A stretch of DNA of 64,000 nucleotides from the NCBI RefSeq assembly GCF_003931875.1, contig NZ_CP034245.1, positions 310,001-374,000 of the forward strand, in the 5' to 3' direction. The notes under the pieces were generated by a model that was not told the DNA's origin, searched no databases, and saw only the letters and a program-made list of their open reading frames with translations. The stretch comes from Microbacterium sp. 10M-3C3. GTDB taxonomy: Bacteria > Actinomycetota > Actinomycetes > Actinomycetales > Microbacteriaceae. Position numbers and translations under genes: made by a program. Of this stretch, positions 54,284-62,483 are shown piece by piece. How positions within the stretch are numbered: position 1 is the stretch's first letter; each line of letters begins with the position of its first letter.

Positions 54284-55237
54284 TCAGCCCCGCAGGCTCG
54301 CGGCGACCGTGCTCAGCGCGTCGGCGGAGCGGCGCAGCAGCATGAGCTCGTCGTCGGAGAACGTCGTGCCGCGGATCGGCACCGCCCCCGACGCGCTCAC
54401 GAGCGACGGCACCGACAGCGCGACCCCCTCGATGCCGTGGAAGTCGTGGAGCACGGTCGACACCGGCATGACGGCGTGCTCGTCGCGCAGGATCGCCTCC
54501 ACGATCCGGGCGCTCGACAGGCCGATCGCGTAGTTCGTGGCGCCCTTCCCGCGGATGACGCGGTACGCCGCGTTCCGCACCTCGACGGCGATCGCATCCA
54601 GCTCCTCGCGGGTCATCCGCGGGTGCCCAGGTGCCTCCCATTCCAGGATCGGGACGGTGCCGATCGTCGCGCGCGACCACAGCGGGAACTCGGTGTCACC
54701 GTGCTCGCCGACGATGTGCGCGTGCACGCTCGCCGTGGCGACGCCCGCCCGCCGGGCCAGCTGCCAGCGCAGCCGGGACGTGTCGAGGACCGTGCCGGAG
54801 GCGAAGATGCGCTCGACGGGCAGGTTCGTCGCCTCCTGCGCGAGCACCGTCAGCACGTCGCACGGGTTCGTCACGATGACGTAGATCGCGTCGGGGGCGA
54901 CTTCGAGCAGTTCGGGCATCATCGTGCGGATGATGCGGGCATTGGTCTCGGCGAGCTCGATGCGCGTCTGGCCGGGGTTCTGCTTCGCGCCCGCCGTGAT
55001 GACGACGACGTGCGACCCGGCGGCGACGGCGATGTCGCTCCCGCCGACGATATCGCTCGTGCCCGTGAACTGCGTGCCGTGCGCGAGGTCGAGCACTTCG
55101 GCCTCGACCTTCTCCGTCGCGATGTCGTACAGCGCGACGTGGCGCGCGGACCCGCGGATGAGTGCGGCGTAGGCCGTGCTCGATCCGACGCTCCCCGCAC
55201 CCACGACGGTCACCTTCGAGTTCTCGATCACGCTCAT
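54284..55237 (-). CDS. ldh: L-lactate dehydrogenase
   Basis: A 317-residue NAD-dependent LDH: VTVVGAGSVGSSTAYAAL, VVVITAGAKQNPGQTRIEL with the substrate-specifying Gln and catalytic-loop Arg, VTNPCDVLT, ASGTVLDTSRLRW and active-site His in IVGEHGDTEFPLW. It interconverts pyruvate and lactate. GGGAGG precedes ATG 55237. Followed in operon by the creatininase-family gene. Confidence 0.94.
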   Translation of the reverse strand: MSVIENSKVTVVGAGSVGSSTAYAALIRGSARHVALYDIATEKVEAEVLDLAHGTQFTGTSDIVGGSDIAVAAGSHVVVITAGAKQNPGQTRIELAETNARIIRTMMPELLEVAPDAIYVIVTNPCDVLTVLAQEATNLPVERIFASGTVLDTSRLRWQLARRAGVATASVHAHIVGEHGDTEFPLWSRATIGTVPILEWEAPGHPRMTREELDAIAVEVRNAAYRVIRGKGATNYAIGLSSARIVEAILRDEHAVMPVSTVLHDFHGIEGVALSVPSLVSASGAVPIRGTTFSDDELMLLRRSADALSTVAASLRG

Positions 55238-55353
55238 GCCGTCATCCTCCCGCGTCGGCCCGTGCGTGCGCACCGCGGTGTCTCGACGCCGAAGCATCGC
55301 GGGCTGCGGTCGCCGGTTCGCGCGTGCGCGCGGCGTGTCGTAAACTGGTCGGC

Positions 55354-55444
55354 GGTGACGTGTCCGAGCGGCCGAAGGTGCAACTCTCGAAAAGTTGTGT
55401 AGGGTAACCCCCTACCGTGGGTTCAAATCCCACCGTCACCGCCA
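55354..55444 (+). tRNA. tRNA-Ser (CGA)
   Basis: 88-nt tRNA plus encoded CCA (55442-55444). The acceptor is GGTGACG against CGTCACC with discriminator G, the anticodon stem is CAACT/AGTTG with loop CTCGAAA giving CGA. It has the long variable arm of class II tRNAs (TAGGGTAACCCCCTA) and T-loop GGTTCAAATCC. It is the last ordinary chromosomal gene before the contractile-injection-like locus. Confidence 0.95.
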
Positions 55445-55448
55445 GCTG

Positions 55449-55498
55449 AGAAGCCCCGCGACCCCCTGGAAACACTGGGATCGCGGGGCTTCTGTTTT
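55449..55498 (+). terminator. Intrinsic terminator of tRNA-Ser
   Basis: Perfect 13-bp stem AGAAGCCCCGCGA / TCGCGGGGCTTCT (55449-55461 and 55481-55493) followed by GTTTT, starting five bases after the CCA end. Confidence 0.9.
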
Positions 55499-55853
55499 GG
55501 GTCGCGAAGAGCGCAGGCTGAACGTGGACAAGGCGCGCCTGCGCTCGGAGCGTCCGAGTTCCACTCGCGGTCGTCCGGCGCGTGCGAGAACAGGGACGGG
55601 ACGGAGCGCCCTCGACGTGTCCCCCGAATGGGCGACAGCGGAGCCACGCGTCGCGGGTCCATAGTTGTCCACGTAAAGGTCGCGACCACCGGTAGCGCAG
55701 GGGGTGAGCATCGTGCGTTCGGGATCACGAGCCCTCGCGCGAGCCGGCGAGGACGCGGGGATCGAACGAGATCGATCGCTGCGTCGCGCACGTCCGCACC
55801 GGGGGCTGCGGGGTGACTCTCTCCCGCCCGGGGAGCAGGAGTGAGGATGCCCC
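55499..55853. other. Intergenic region with no gene seen
   Basis: About 355 bp between the tRNA-Ser terminator and the SARP-like gene. Short open frames exist but none has a start signal or protein-like sequence. It contains a GGTCGCGACC palindrome (55678-55687) and presumably the promoter of the regulator; no clear -10/-35 pair was found. Confidence 0.5.
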
Positions 55854-56609
55854 ATGCTCGCGGTGGAGACGACCTCGATAGGGATCCATCCGGCCCCGCA
55901 CGTGTCGCTGCTGGACGGTCCGAGCGTCACGCAGGGCGGCCTGCGCATCGCCGTGCCCGAGGGGAGCAAGCGCCTCGTCGCGTTCCTCGCGCTGCATTCC
56001 GGGCCGGTCGATCGCATGTTCGTCGCCTGCAGCCTGTGGCCGGACGGTTCGGATGAGCGTGCGTCCGGCAATCTCCGCACGGCGCTGTGGCGGCTGCGCG
56101 GAGCCGGCATCACGGTGGTCGAATCCGAAGCGCACAGCGTCCGGCTGAGCGAGGATGCGGTGGTGGACGTCGCGGTGCTCTGTGCATGGGCCGACCGCGT
56201 GATCCTCGGGTCCTCGAGCCCGCCCGACCTCGCCGTGCCGCCGCAGCTCGTGACCGCGGTGGACCTGCTCCCGGGGTGGTACGAGGATTGGGTCGCGTTC
56301 GAGCGCGAGGCGATCCGTCAGCGCATGCTGCACGCCCTCGAGTCCCTCGCGGCGGGTCTCGCCGGCTACGGCCGGCCGGCCGATGCGATCGAGGCGGCCA
56401 TGGCCGCGGTCCGCATCGAGCCGCTCCGCGAGAGTGCGCACCGGACGCTCGCTTCCGTACACCTGGAGGAGGGGAACGTGTTCGAGGCGGTCCGGGTGTT
56501 CCGCGACTACCGCGGCAGAGTGCGCCGCGAGCTCGGTGCCGAGCCGTCCGCTCGATTCGCCGACCTGCTGCGGCCGCACGTCGCGGGACGGGTGCTCGCC
56601 GCGAACTGA
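55854..56609 (+). CDS. SARP/BTAD-family transcriptional activator
   Basis: A 251-residue regulator with the two-part SARP layout: N-terminal OmpR-like winged helix (GGLRIAVPEGSKRLVAFLALHSG, then SLWPDGSDERASGNLRTALWRLRG) and the helical BTAD domain (LLPGWYEDWVAFEREAIRQR, ESAHRTLASVHLEEGNVFEAVRVFRDY, RRELGAEPSARFADLL). SARPs activate clusters by binding direct repeats phased at 11 or 22 bp. Such repeats occur just downstream (56637-56666), before the operon with sheath- and tube-like genes, so it is the probable pathway activator. ATG 55854, with a GAGTGAGGA nearby. Confidence 0.85.
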   Translation: MLAVETTSIGIHPAPHVSLLDGPSVTQGGLRIAVPEGSKRLVAFLALHSGPVDRMFVACSLWPDGSDERASGNLRTALWRLRGAGITVVESEAHSVRLSEDAVVDVAVLCAWADRVILGSSSPPDLAVPPQLVTAVDLLPGWYEDWVAFEREAIRQRMLHALESLAAGLAGYGRPADAIEAAMAAVRIEPLRESAHRTLASVHLEEGNVFEAVRVFRDYRGRVRRELGAEPSARFADLLRPHVAGRVLAAN

Positions 56610-56636
56610 CGGCGCGTCGTGCTCGCGCGCGCGGCC

Positions 56637-56666
56637 GGTGACGCCGCAGTGGCGTTTCGGTGACGC
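56637..56666 (+). promoter_or_regulatory. Candidate SARP-binding direct repeats
   Basis: GGTGACGC occurs at 56637-56644 and 56659-56666, exactly 22 bp apart, with a weaker copy (AGTGGCGT) midway at 56649. The phasing equals that of SARP operators. It lies between the SARP-like gene and the first structural gene; no good -10 box was found after it. Confidence 0.45.
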
Positions 56667-56704
56667 GGCCGGGTGCACGCTTCGCTCATGACGGGGGCCG
56701 TCGC

Positions 56705-57595
56705 ATGAGATTCGTCGATCGCGCTGTGCTGCGCCTGCTCGGGGCCGAAGAGCTCGACGCGCTGCTCACCGACGCCGTCGGTCGCGCGCTGCTGGATGCC
56801 GCCTACGTCTTCGACAATCTCGCGGTGGGCGATGTCTCCGACGTCCAGGCCCGAGTGTCGATAGTGACGCCGGAGGTCGTCGGGGCGCGCCAGGTGTCGA
56901 TCGTCGCGCGTGAGGCGACGAGCGCTCGGGAGTGGCAGTGGACGGGTGAGCTCGGCGAACGGACGGATGCCGGCGTCCACGCGCTGCTCGATGTCACGGT
57001 GACGGCGGCGTCACGCGGGGTGGTCACGGAGGTGACCGACGTCGAGGTCGAGGACCTCGCAGGACTTCGGTCGGCGCTCGCCGCGGCGGCCGACTTCGAC
57101 GCCGCGCTCGCGGCCGTGAGCGCGCGCATGCCGCAGTCGGAATCCGCTGGACTGGCCGAAGCGCTGCGGCGCCGCGGAGTCACCGACCTCGACTCGCTGC
57201 GCGCGAGCTTCGCCTCGCCGCGCGAGCCCTCCCGGCTGGTCGTGACGCTCGTGAGCGACGCCACGACGGCCCCGAGTCCTCGCGCGTTCCGCATGACCGT
57301 GCTCGCCCGCGCCATCGACGAGCTCGCGACGGGACTCGTCGACGCCGTGGCCGCCTTCGCGCACGGTCGGCGCGGCGTCGGGCACCTCCTCGACCCGCCT
57401 CTGGAGCCCCGCGGCGCCCGGCTGCGCGTCGACTTCCCCGCGCTCTTGCTCTTCCCGGTCGCCGCCCTCGACGACGTCGACCTCCCGCTCGTCGCCGGGC
57501 AGAACCCAGCGAACGACACCCAGCGGCGCGCGAGCCGGCTCGCCGAGCTCACCACGCGCCTCCGCGCCGCCGGGATCGTCCCGCTGGCCGTCTGA
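56705..57595 (+). CDS. Unrecognised protein at the head of the contractile-injection-like operon
   Basis: A 296-residue soluble protein. N-terminal part MRFVDRAVLRLLGAEELDAL and a beta-rich middle (VSDVQARVSIVTPEVVGARQVSIV) are followed by an Ala-rich helical segment (SALAAAADFDAALAAVSARM, LAEALRRRGVTDLDSLRASF) and a C-terminal part with NPANDTQRRASRLAELTTRL. Its place before the sheath gene is where DUF4255/tail-terminator or adaptor proteins usually sit in injection systems, but I see no DUF4255 signature. Fifteen bp before the sheath gene. Confidence 0.75.
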   Translation: MRFVDRAVLRLLGAEELDALLTDAVGRALLDAAYVFDNLAVGDVSDVQARVSIVTPEVVGARQVSIVAREATSAREWQWTGELGERTDAGVHALLDVTVTAASRGVVTEVTDVEVEDLAGLRSALAAAADFDAALAAVSARMPQSESAGLAEALRRRGVTDLDSLRASFASPREPSRLVVTLVSDATTAPSPRAFRMTVLARAIDELATGLVDAVAAFAHGRRGVGHLLDPPLEPRGARLRVDFPALLLFPVAALDDVDLPLVAGQNPANDTQRRASRLAELTTRLRAAGIVPLAV

Positions 57596-57610
57596 CTCGA
57601 GAGGAGTCCC

Positions 57611-58807
57611 ATGTCCATCCCCGTGGCGGAGTACCCGTATATCAGGGTGACCATCGACACGCGCGGCCTCACGCCCGTGGCCACACGCGCGTTCGGCAAC
57701 GTCGCGATCGTCGGAGACGCCGGCGGCTTCGGCACCGCGACCGCCGGCGAGCCGGAGATGATCGGCAGCGAGGCGGACGCGCGGCGTCTGTTCGCCGACG
57801 TCGACGCCTCCGGGGCGATCTCCAACGACGGCGCCGACGCCGGACCGCTCTACCACTCGCTGCGCGACATCCTCGCCCAGTCGCCCGGACCCTCGCGCAT
57901 CTACGCGGTCGCCACCGGCGACACTGCGGGCGGCGACCCCGACTACGCCGGCGGCCTCGCCGCCGTCGCGGCCGCACCGGTGCAGTTCGTCTCGCTCGCT
58001 CGCGTCACCGCGCCCGACGCACTGGCGGCCCTCGCCACGCACGTCGCCGACGCCAGCTCGGCCGGCAACAAGCGCATGGGCGTCGCCATGGTCAACCCCG
58101 ATCTCGCGGTGGCCGCGGGCGACACCTTCGCCGAGGCCGCGGACGACGCGTACGGCGACCTCGCCGACGACGAGGGGCGCATGATCCTCGTCGCGGCGCG
58201 TGTCGCCACGACCGCCGGGGATCCTTCCTCCGACCTCGCCGCGGCGACCATGGCGGCGATCGCGGGCTATCCGCCGCACGTGAGCGTGCTGCTCAAGCAG
58301 GTGCGCGGGGTGCGCGTGCCGCTCGCGCGGCAGTTCACCGGGTCGGAGGTCACGCAACTCGCGGAGGCGGCCATCATCCCGCTCATCGACCCCGAGCTGG
58401 TCGCCGGCGACGGCATCTTCATCGGGTCGGGCCGCAGCTACAACACTGCGGACCCCGGGCGTCTGTACGTCGACGTCGTGCGGGTTCTCGACGACATCGA
58501 GTACCGGCTGAAGGCCGGCTTGATCGGCGTCATCGGCAACGTCCGCATCGACCGGCTCGGCCTGCAGGGCCTCGTCGGGCGGATCGATGCGATCCTCGGT
58601 CCTCTCGTCGCCTCCCGCGTGCTCGACGGCTACACGGTGGACGTGCCGCTCCTCCCGATCCTGGAGACCGAAGAGGCCGACCGGTCGCCCGGGTCGGCTC
58701 AGACGCTCACGAACGCACGGACGAGCCGCATCGTCGAGATTCTGCTGACCGTGACCTACGCCGGCGCCATCCATTTCCTCGACATCAACCTGGCCCTGCG
58801 GGCCTGA
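57611..58807 (+). CDS. Contractile tail sheath-like protein
   Basis: A 398-residue protein resembling phage tail sheath subunits: an early beta strand with YPYIRVTIDTRGL and VAIVGDAGGFGTATAGEP, a variable middle domain (~60-240), and a conserved-type C-terminal half with GDGIFIGSGRSYNTADPGRLYVDVVRVLDDIEYRLKAGL, then LLTVTYAGAIHFLDINLALR. Sheath subunits polymerise around the tube and contract to drive it through a membrane. Shorter than most eCIS sheaths. GAGGAG precedes the ATG; the tube-like gene follows by 17 bp. Family inferred from memory of sheath patterns, not a search. Confidence 0.65.
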   Translation: MSIPVAEYPYIRVTIDTRGLTPVATRAFGNVAIVGDAGGFGTATAGEPEMIGSEADARRLFADVDASGAISNDGADAGPLYHSLRDILAQSPGPSRIYAVATGDTAGGDPDYAGGLAAVAAAPVQFVSLARVTAPDALAALATHVADASSAGNKRMGVAMVNPDLAVAAGDTFAEAADDAYGDLADDEGRMILVAARVATTAGDPSSDLAAATMAAIAGYPPHVSVLLKQVRGVRVPLARQFTGSEVTQLAEAAIIPLIDPELVAGDGIFIGSGRSYNTADPGRLYVDVVRVLDDIEYRLKAGLIGVIGNVRIDRLGLQGLVGRIDAILGPLVASRVLDGYTVDVPLLPILETEEADRSPGSAQTLTNARTSRIVEILLTVTYAGAIHFLDINLALRA

Positions 58808-58824
58808 GCCACGAAAGGCACAAG

Positions 58825-59271
58825 ATGGCCACCTGGACCTCCACGAGGCTCGCGGTCGTGGTGAACAGCAACACCGCGAATCCGCTGACCCCCGTCGACT
58901 CGTTCTCACCGAACTTCGCGCTCAACACCGAGGTGATCCACTCGATCGAGGCGACCCACATCGGCTACATCGCGAACCCCTCGAGCTTCACCTTCTCGAT
59001 CTCCGTCAAGGCGATCGGGGGCGCGGCCGCACAGCTCACGCGACTCGCGCTGGAGGGCACCGAGTTCGAGATCGCGCTGTACGAGCAGTCCGGCAGCACC
59101 GGCGAGTGGGACTTCGTCAACGTCGTGCTGCGCAAGTGCATCATCACCTCCGCCGCGCCGTCCAATGCGAGCCCGACGGGGGCGCCCGTGGCGACGTTCT
59201 CGGGCGTCAGCCGGGAGGCGCAGGCACAAGACGACCTCGGCGCCCTCGTGCGTCCGACCTTCACCACGTGA
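58825..59271 (+). CDS. Tail tube-like protein
   Basis: A 148-residue, almost entirely beta-strand protein (FTFSISVKAIGGAAAQLTRLAL; FEIALYEQSGSTGEWDFVNV; VLRKCIITSAAPSN), with size and position right after the sheath gene as expected for a gp19/Hcp-fold tube subunit. The sequence is not a clear match to common gp19 proteins. GAAAGG precedes the ATG. Confidence 0.6.
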   Translation: MATWTSTRLAVVVNSNTANPLTPVDSFSPNFALNTEVIHSIEATHIGYIANPSSFTFSISVKAIGGAAAQLTRLALEGTEFEIALYEQSGSTGEWDFVNVVLRKCIITSAAPSNASPTGAPVATFSGVSREAQAQDDLGALVRPTFTT

Positions 59272-59284
59272 CCGGGCGACGGTC

Positions 59285-59584
59285 ATGGTGGAGTTCGGGC
59301 GGACCGATCCCGACGCCCTCGCGCGCGATGACGCCGCTGCCCGTCCGCTCGGCGGGCGTGTCGAGCGCACCGGTCTCGGGCTCGTGCGGCGCGGCGAGGT
59401 CGTGGTACCCGCCGGCGATGGCGGGGCGGACATCCGTCCGACTCCTGCGCAGGGCGCCGCGCTCACGCTCGAGTTCGCTGTGACGATCGAGGTGGGGCCC
59501 TCGACCGACGAGATCGCCGAGGCGGCGGCCGACGTGGCGCTGCGCCGGCTCCGCGAGGCACTGTCGGCGCGGGCGCTGGGGTGA
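59285..59584 (+). CDS. Small unrecognised protein of the injection-like operon
   Basis: A 99-residue protein: MVEFGRTDPDALARDDAAAR, a beta-rich middle (GLGLVRRGEVVVPAGDG, LTLEFAVTIEVG) and a C-terminal helix (DEIAEAAADVALRRLREALS). Could be a baseplate/hub adaptor or chaperone; no family recognised. Starts 13 bp after the tube-like gene; its stop overlaps the next GTG (GTGA). Confidence 0.65.
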   Translation: MVEFGRTDPDALARDDAAARPLGGRVERTGLGLVRRGEVVVPAGDGGADIRPTPAQGAALTLEFAVTIEVGPSTDEIAEAAADVALRRLREALSARALG

Positions 59585-60993
59585 TCGCGGTGGCAGGGGA
59601 ACGCGTCGGGATCGACCGCGTGCGGGTGCCGCTCCGGGTGCGCGTCACGCCTTCGGCCGGCGGACGCCTCCCCATCTCGACGGTGCGGAGATCGGTGGCG
59701 GATGCGGTGGAGCGCACGTGCCGCGCGCTGCCGTGGGATACGTGGGGAATGGATGCCGCGTCCCTCGCGTCGGCGACGTTCAACGACGGGGCGCGGATGA
59801 CCCATCCCTCCGCGCTCGAGGAGGCGGCGCTGGCCGGCGTGCGCGAGGGCGCCGAGCGCGCGGGCATCCGGCCGGCTCCTGCTCCGCCGGCTGCGCAACC
59901 CCGGGGCGAGCCCGTCGAGGCGTTCGACCCGGGGCGTGTGCGCTGGCACCCGACGGGCATGACCTACGTGGTGCCGTTCTTCGACGGCGGCACGACCGAG
60001 GTGCCGCTGCGGGACGAGACGGTCCGCGTGCACCCCCGCATCCCCGGCCCCGACGAGGTGCTCACGGTGCAGGAGGCGCTGGATCTGGCCTGGCAATGGC
60101 ATCTTCACCGGCGCCGCGGGCCCGACATCGACCGCGAGAAGCCCGGGTACTGGGGCTTCATCCGCACGACCGATCGCGTGCTCTGGGGGTACGTCGTGAT
60201 CCTCGATGTGCGCGCGCTCGGCGGGAACGGTGAGCTCGTCCGGGGCGCCTTCACCTACCTGCTGGACGAGTATCTGGACACAGGCGACGACGCCATGACC
60301 ATCGGCACGATCTACGCCCGCACCCCGACCTCCCCGGGGGCTGGGTGGGCTACGCCTACGGCTCGTGGGGCCATCCCGACGCCCAGGTCGGCATTGCGTT
60401 CGTCGTCCAGGCCGCCCCGTCTCGGGCGGGCGGCCACGGCGCCGGCGGACGCTCGGTCGCCGGACGCGGCGGGTCGATCGTCCCCCCGACTCCGCGGGGC
60501 GACGGCTCGGCGGGGCCCGCCGGCACGGGCGGCACCGGGGTCGCCGATCCGGTCTCGGAGGGAGCGGAGCGGGCTGCGGAGCGCCGCACCGAGGGCGCGC
60601 TGCCGCACGCGCGGTGGCCGTCCGCCCCGGGCGCCACGACCGCGCCCCTCGTGTGCGAGCCCTTCCTCATGGAGCCGACGTCCGATCGCCTTATCAACGG
60701 CCGCGGTTTGGAGTCGCGCATGCGCCACCTCGCGGCCGACCTCGACATCCCGGAGTGCGCGTATCTCGCCACCTTCGCACTGCACTGCGCGCGGGCCATC
60801 GCGGGGAGGGCGCGCGGACTCGCGGCGGTCGCGATCGCGTCCGACGAGCGCTCGCGGGTCACTGTCACTCCGGAGTGCTCCGGAAACCACGGGTATGTGG
60901 ACGTGCAGCCGGGCGCCAGCCGTGCCATGGACGACCTGCTCCACCTCGCACGCCTCGCCGTCCAGGTGGGCGGGTTCGTGGACGACGTGGTGA
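59581..60993 (+). CDS. N-terminal part of a ~967-residue protein; frame 0 before a -1 frameshift
   Basis: The frame starting at GTG 59581 stays open to 60993, but real coding appears to leave it near 60339 (253 residues). Up to there it reads like protein: RVRVPLRVRVTPSAGGRLPI, VPFFDGGTTEVPLRDETVRV, TVQEALDLAWQWHLHRRRGP, REKPGYWGFIRTTDRVLWGY and TIGTIYARTPTSPG. Beyond it frame 0 becomes Arg/Ser/Pro-rich shadow sequence. In the -1 frame the text continues as GWVGYAYGSWGHPDAQVGIA. The switch point holds the heptamer C CCG GGG (60333-60339). This is either a programmed -1 frameshift, a lost G in a G run, or a sequencing error. Function unknown. Confidence 0.6.
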   Translation: MIAVAGERVGIDRVRVPLRVRVTPSAGGRLPISTVRRSVADAVERTCRALPWDTWGMDAASLASATFNDGARMTHPSALEEAALAGVREGAERAGIRPAPAPPAAQPRGEPVEAFDPGRVRWHPTGMTYVVPFFDGGTTEVPLRDETVRVHPRIPGPDEVLTVQEALDLAWQWHLHRRRGPDIDREKPGYWGFIRTTDRVLWGYVVILDVRALGGNGELVRGAFTYLLDEYLDTGDDAMTIGTIYARTPTSPGAGWATPTARGAIPTPRSALRSSSRPPRLGRAATAPADARSPDAAGRSSPRLRGATARRGPPARAAPGSPIRSRRERSGLRSAAPRARCRTRGGRPPRAPRPRPSCASPSSWSRRPIALSTAAVWSRACATSRPTSTSRSARISPPSHCTARGPSRGGRADSRRSRSRPTSARGSLSLRSAPETTGMWTCSRAPAVPWTTCSTSHASPSRWAGSWTTW

Positions 60994-62483
60994 GCGAATA
61001 CGACCGACCCGGCAATCGCGCTCTCGTCGGCACGAGCGAGGACAGCGGGCCCAACTACGGGTTCTGGCTCATGTACTTCTCGCGCCAGTTCGAGCCGGCA
61101 CTGCGCTACGGCTTCGAGACGGTCTTCTCCGAGGCCTGCCGCTGTCTGCTCTTGCAGCAGCTGCGGAGCTCGAGAGCCGCCATCGAAGCGCGTCAGAGTG
61201 CTCAGCACTTCGCAGCCACGGTCGACGACCTGCGCGACAAGCTCGAGACGATCGGGCGCGTCGTCCTGTGGCCGACGGTCCTCCTGCAGGCGATCGAGCA
61301 CAGCGCGAGCGTCTTCGTCACCGGGACCGTCCGCGACGTGCTCTCGGAGCCCGAGAGCATCTCCGACCTGGAGGGTCACGTCACGACGTTCCCGCCGCCT
61401 CTCGGGTCCGTGCCCGAGCCGATCCTCGCGATCGTCGGCGACTCCCGCATCGAGCGACGCGACGGCAGACGTGTCGCGGTGCACAACGGCCGGGAGTGGA
61501 CGGAGGAGCAGTTGAGGTCGACGATCAACGACCGGCGCCGGCTGCTCAACATGACCGATCCGCTGTTCCTGCAGATCGAGAACCTGTCCGCGGTCGCCGC
61601 CAACTCGGCGCGCGACCCCGGCTACCTGGAGAGATTCGTGCGCGACCTGCTCGCGGACATGCACTCGGCGAACCGGCGGATGCTCGAGGACACGGCGGAC
61701 CTCGACGACGGCGCGCAGTTCGCGGTCGAGGCATCCCAGTACATCCGGCGCGAGGGCGGTCGCGACTGGCGCGGTCTGCGCTACGAGCTCCAGGGCATCC
61801 ACGCGCTCGCCGATCGCGAGCTCTCTTCCGCGGTCGGGTCGGTGTGGCGCTACGCCAACGGCGTGAACGACGCGCTCGCACATCGGGAGAGCCGGGATGT
61901 GCTCCTCACCATCGCGTCGACGGCGGGGATCATCGTGCTGGGGCTCCTGTGCGCGCCGCTGGGCGCGGTGGCGGCCGCGGCGATCACCGGCGCCGCGGGT
62001 CTGGCCTTCACGATCCACGATGTTCTGGACGCGCGCACCCGCACGGACCTGTACCGCGCGCTCGATGACCCCGAGCTGCTGCAGAGCTGGCAGGACGTGC
62101 AGCTGGCCCAGCTCATGGCCGGCATCGGGATCGCCTTCTCGATCTTCGACGTGCTCGCTGTCGGCAGAGGGGCGCGCCTGATCGCGCGCGAGGCCGCCGC
62201 CGCGCTGCGCGTGGCGGAGCGCACCGGCCTTCGCGAGGCCGCCCGGCTGGCCGCCGCCGAGACGCGCGCCGCGGTGGCACGTCGGATGACGGAGGAGTTC
62301 CTGGCGAATGCGGCGAGACACGCGATGACCGAGGCCGTCGTCATGGCCGCGATCACCGCGGTGCTGCCGCGCGTCGTCGCGCCGGCGCTCGTGCCGTGGA
62401 TCCGGCGGCAGGCGCAGGAGCACGGGACGCTGCCGCAGACGGATGCCGCTCTCGGCGCGCTGGCGACGGGTGCGGCGCGATGA
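60345..62483 (+). CDS. C-terminal part (712 aa) of the frameshifted large protein, two hydrophobic hairpins
   Basis: Open from GTG 60345, which is unlikely to be a true start. Segments: a Gly/Pro-rich linker (GGHGAGGRSVAGRGGSIVPP), a long mixed region (FLMEPTSDRLINGRGLESRM; GPNYGFWLMYFSRQFEPALRY), helical stretches, and near the C-terminus hydrophobic segments LLTIASTAGIIVLGLLCAPLGAVAA and LAQLMAGIGIAFSIFDVLAV, followed by Ala/Arg-rich helices. This layout suggests a membrane-active or cargo protein but no family is recognised. Its stop overlaps the ATG of the following gene. Confidence 0.6.
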   Translation: MGYAYGSWGHPDAQVGIAFVVQAAPSRAGGHGAGGRSVAGRGGSIVPPTPRGDGSAGPAGTGGTGVADPVSEGAERAAERRTEGALPHARWPSAPGATTAPLVCEPFLMEPTSDRLINGRGLESRMRHLAADLDIPECAYLATFALHCARAIAGRARGLAAVAIASDERSRVTVTPECSGNHGYVDVQPGASRAMDDLLHLARLAVQVGGFVDDVVSEYDRPGNRALVGTSEDSGPNYGFWLMYFSRQFEPALRYGFETVFSEACRCLLLQQLRSSRAAIEARQSAQHFAATVDDLRDKLETIGRVVLWPTVLLQAIEHSASVFVTGTVRDVLSEPESISDLEGHVTTFPPPLGSVPEPILAIVGDSRIERRDGRRVAVHNGREWTEEQLRSTINDRRRLLNMTDPLFLQIENLSAVAANSARDPGYLERFVRDLLADMHSANRRMLEDTADLDDGAQFAVEASQYIRREGGRDWRGLRYELQGIHALADRELSSAVGSVWRYANGVNDALAHRESRDVLLTIASTAGIIVLGLLCAPLGAVAAAAITGAAGLAFTIHDVLDARTRTDLYRALDDPELLQSWQDVQLAQLMAGIGIAFSIFDVLAVGRGARLIAREAAAALRVAERTGLREAARLAAAETRAAVARRMTEEFLANAARHAMTEAVVMAAITAVLPRVVAPALVPWIRRQAQEHGTLPQTDAALGALATGAAR

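Noticed and set aside
53543..55237. Mycofactocin cluster suggested by creatininase-family plus dehydrogenase genes
   Set aside because: No mftA, mftB, mftC, mftD or mftF neighbours; the dehydrogenase is an ordinary lactate dehydrogenase.
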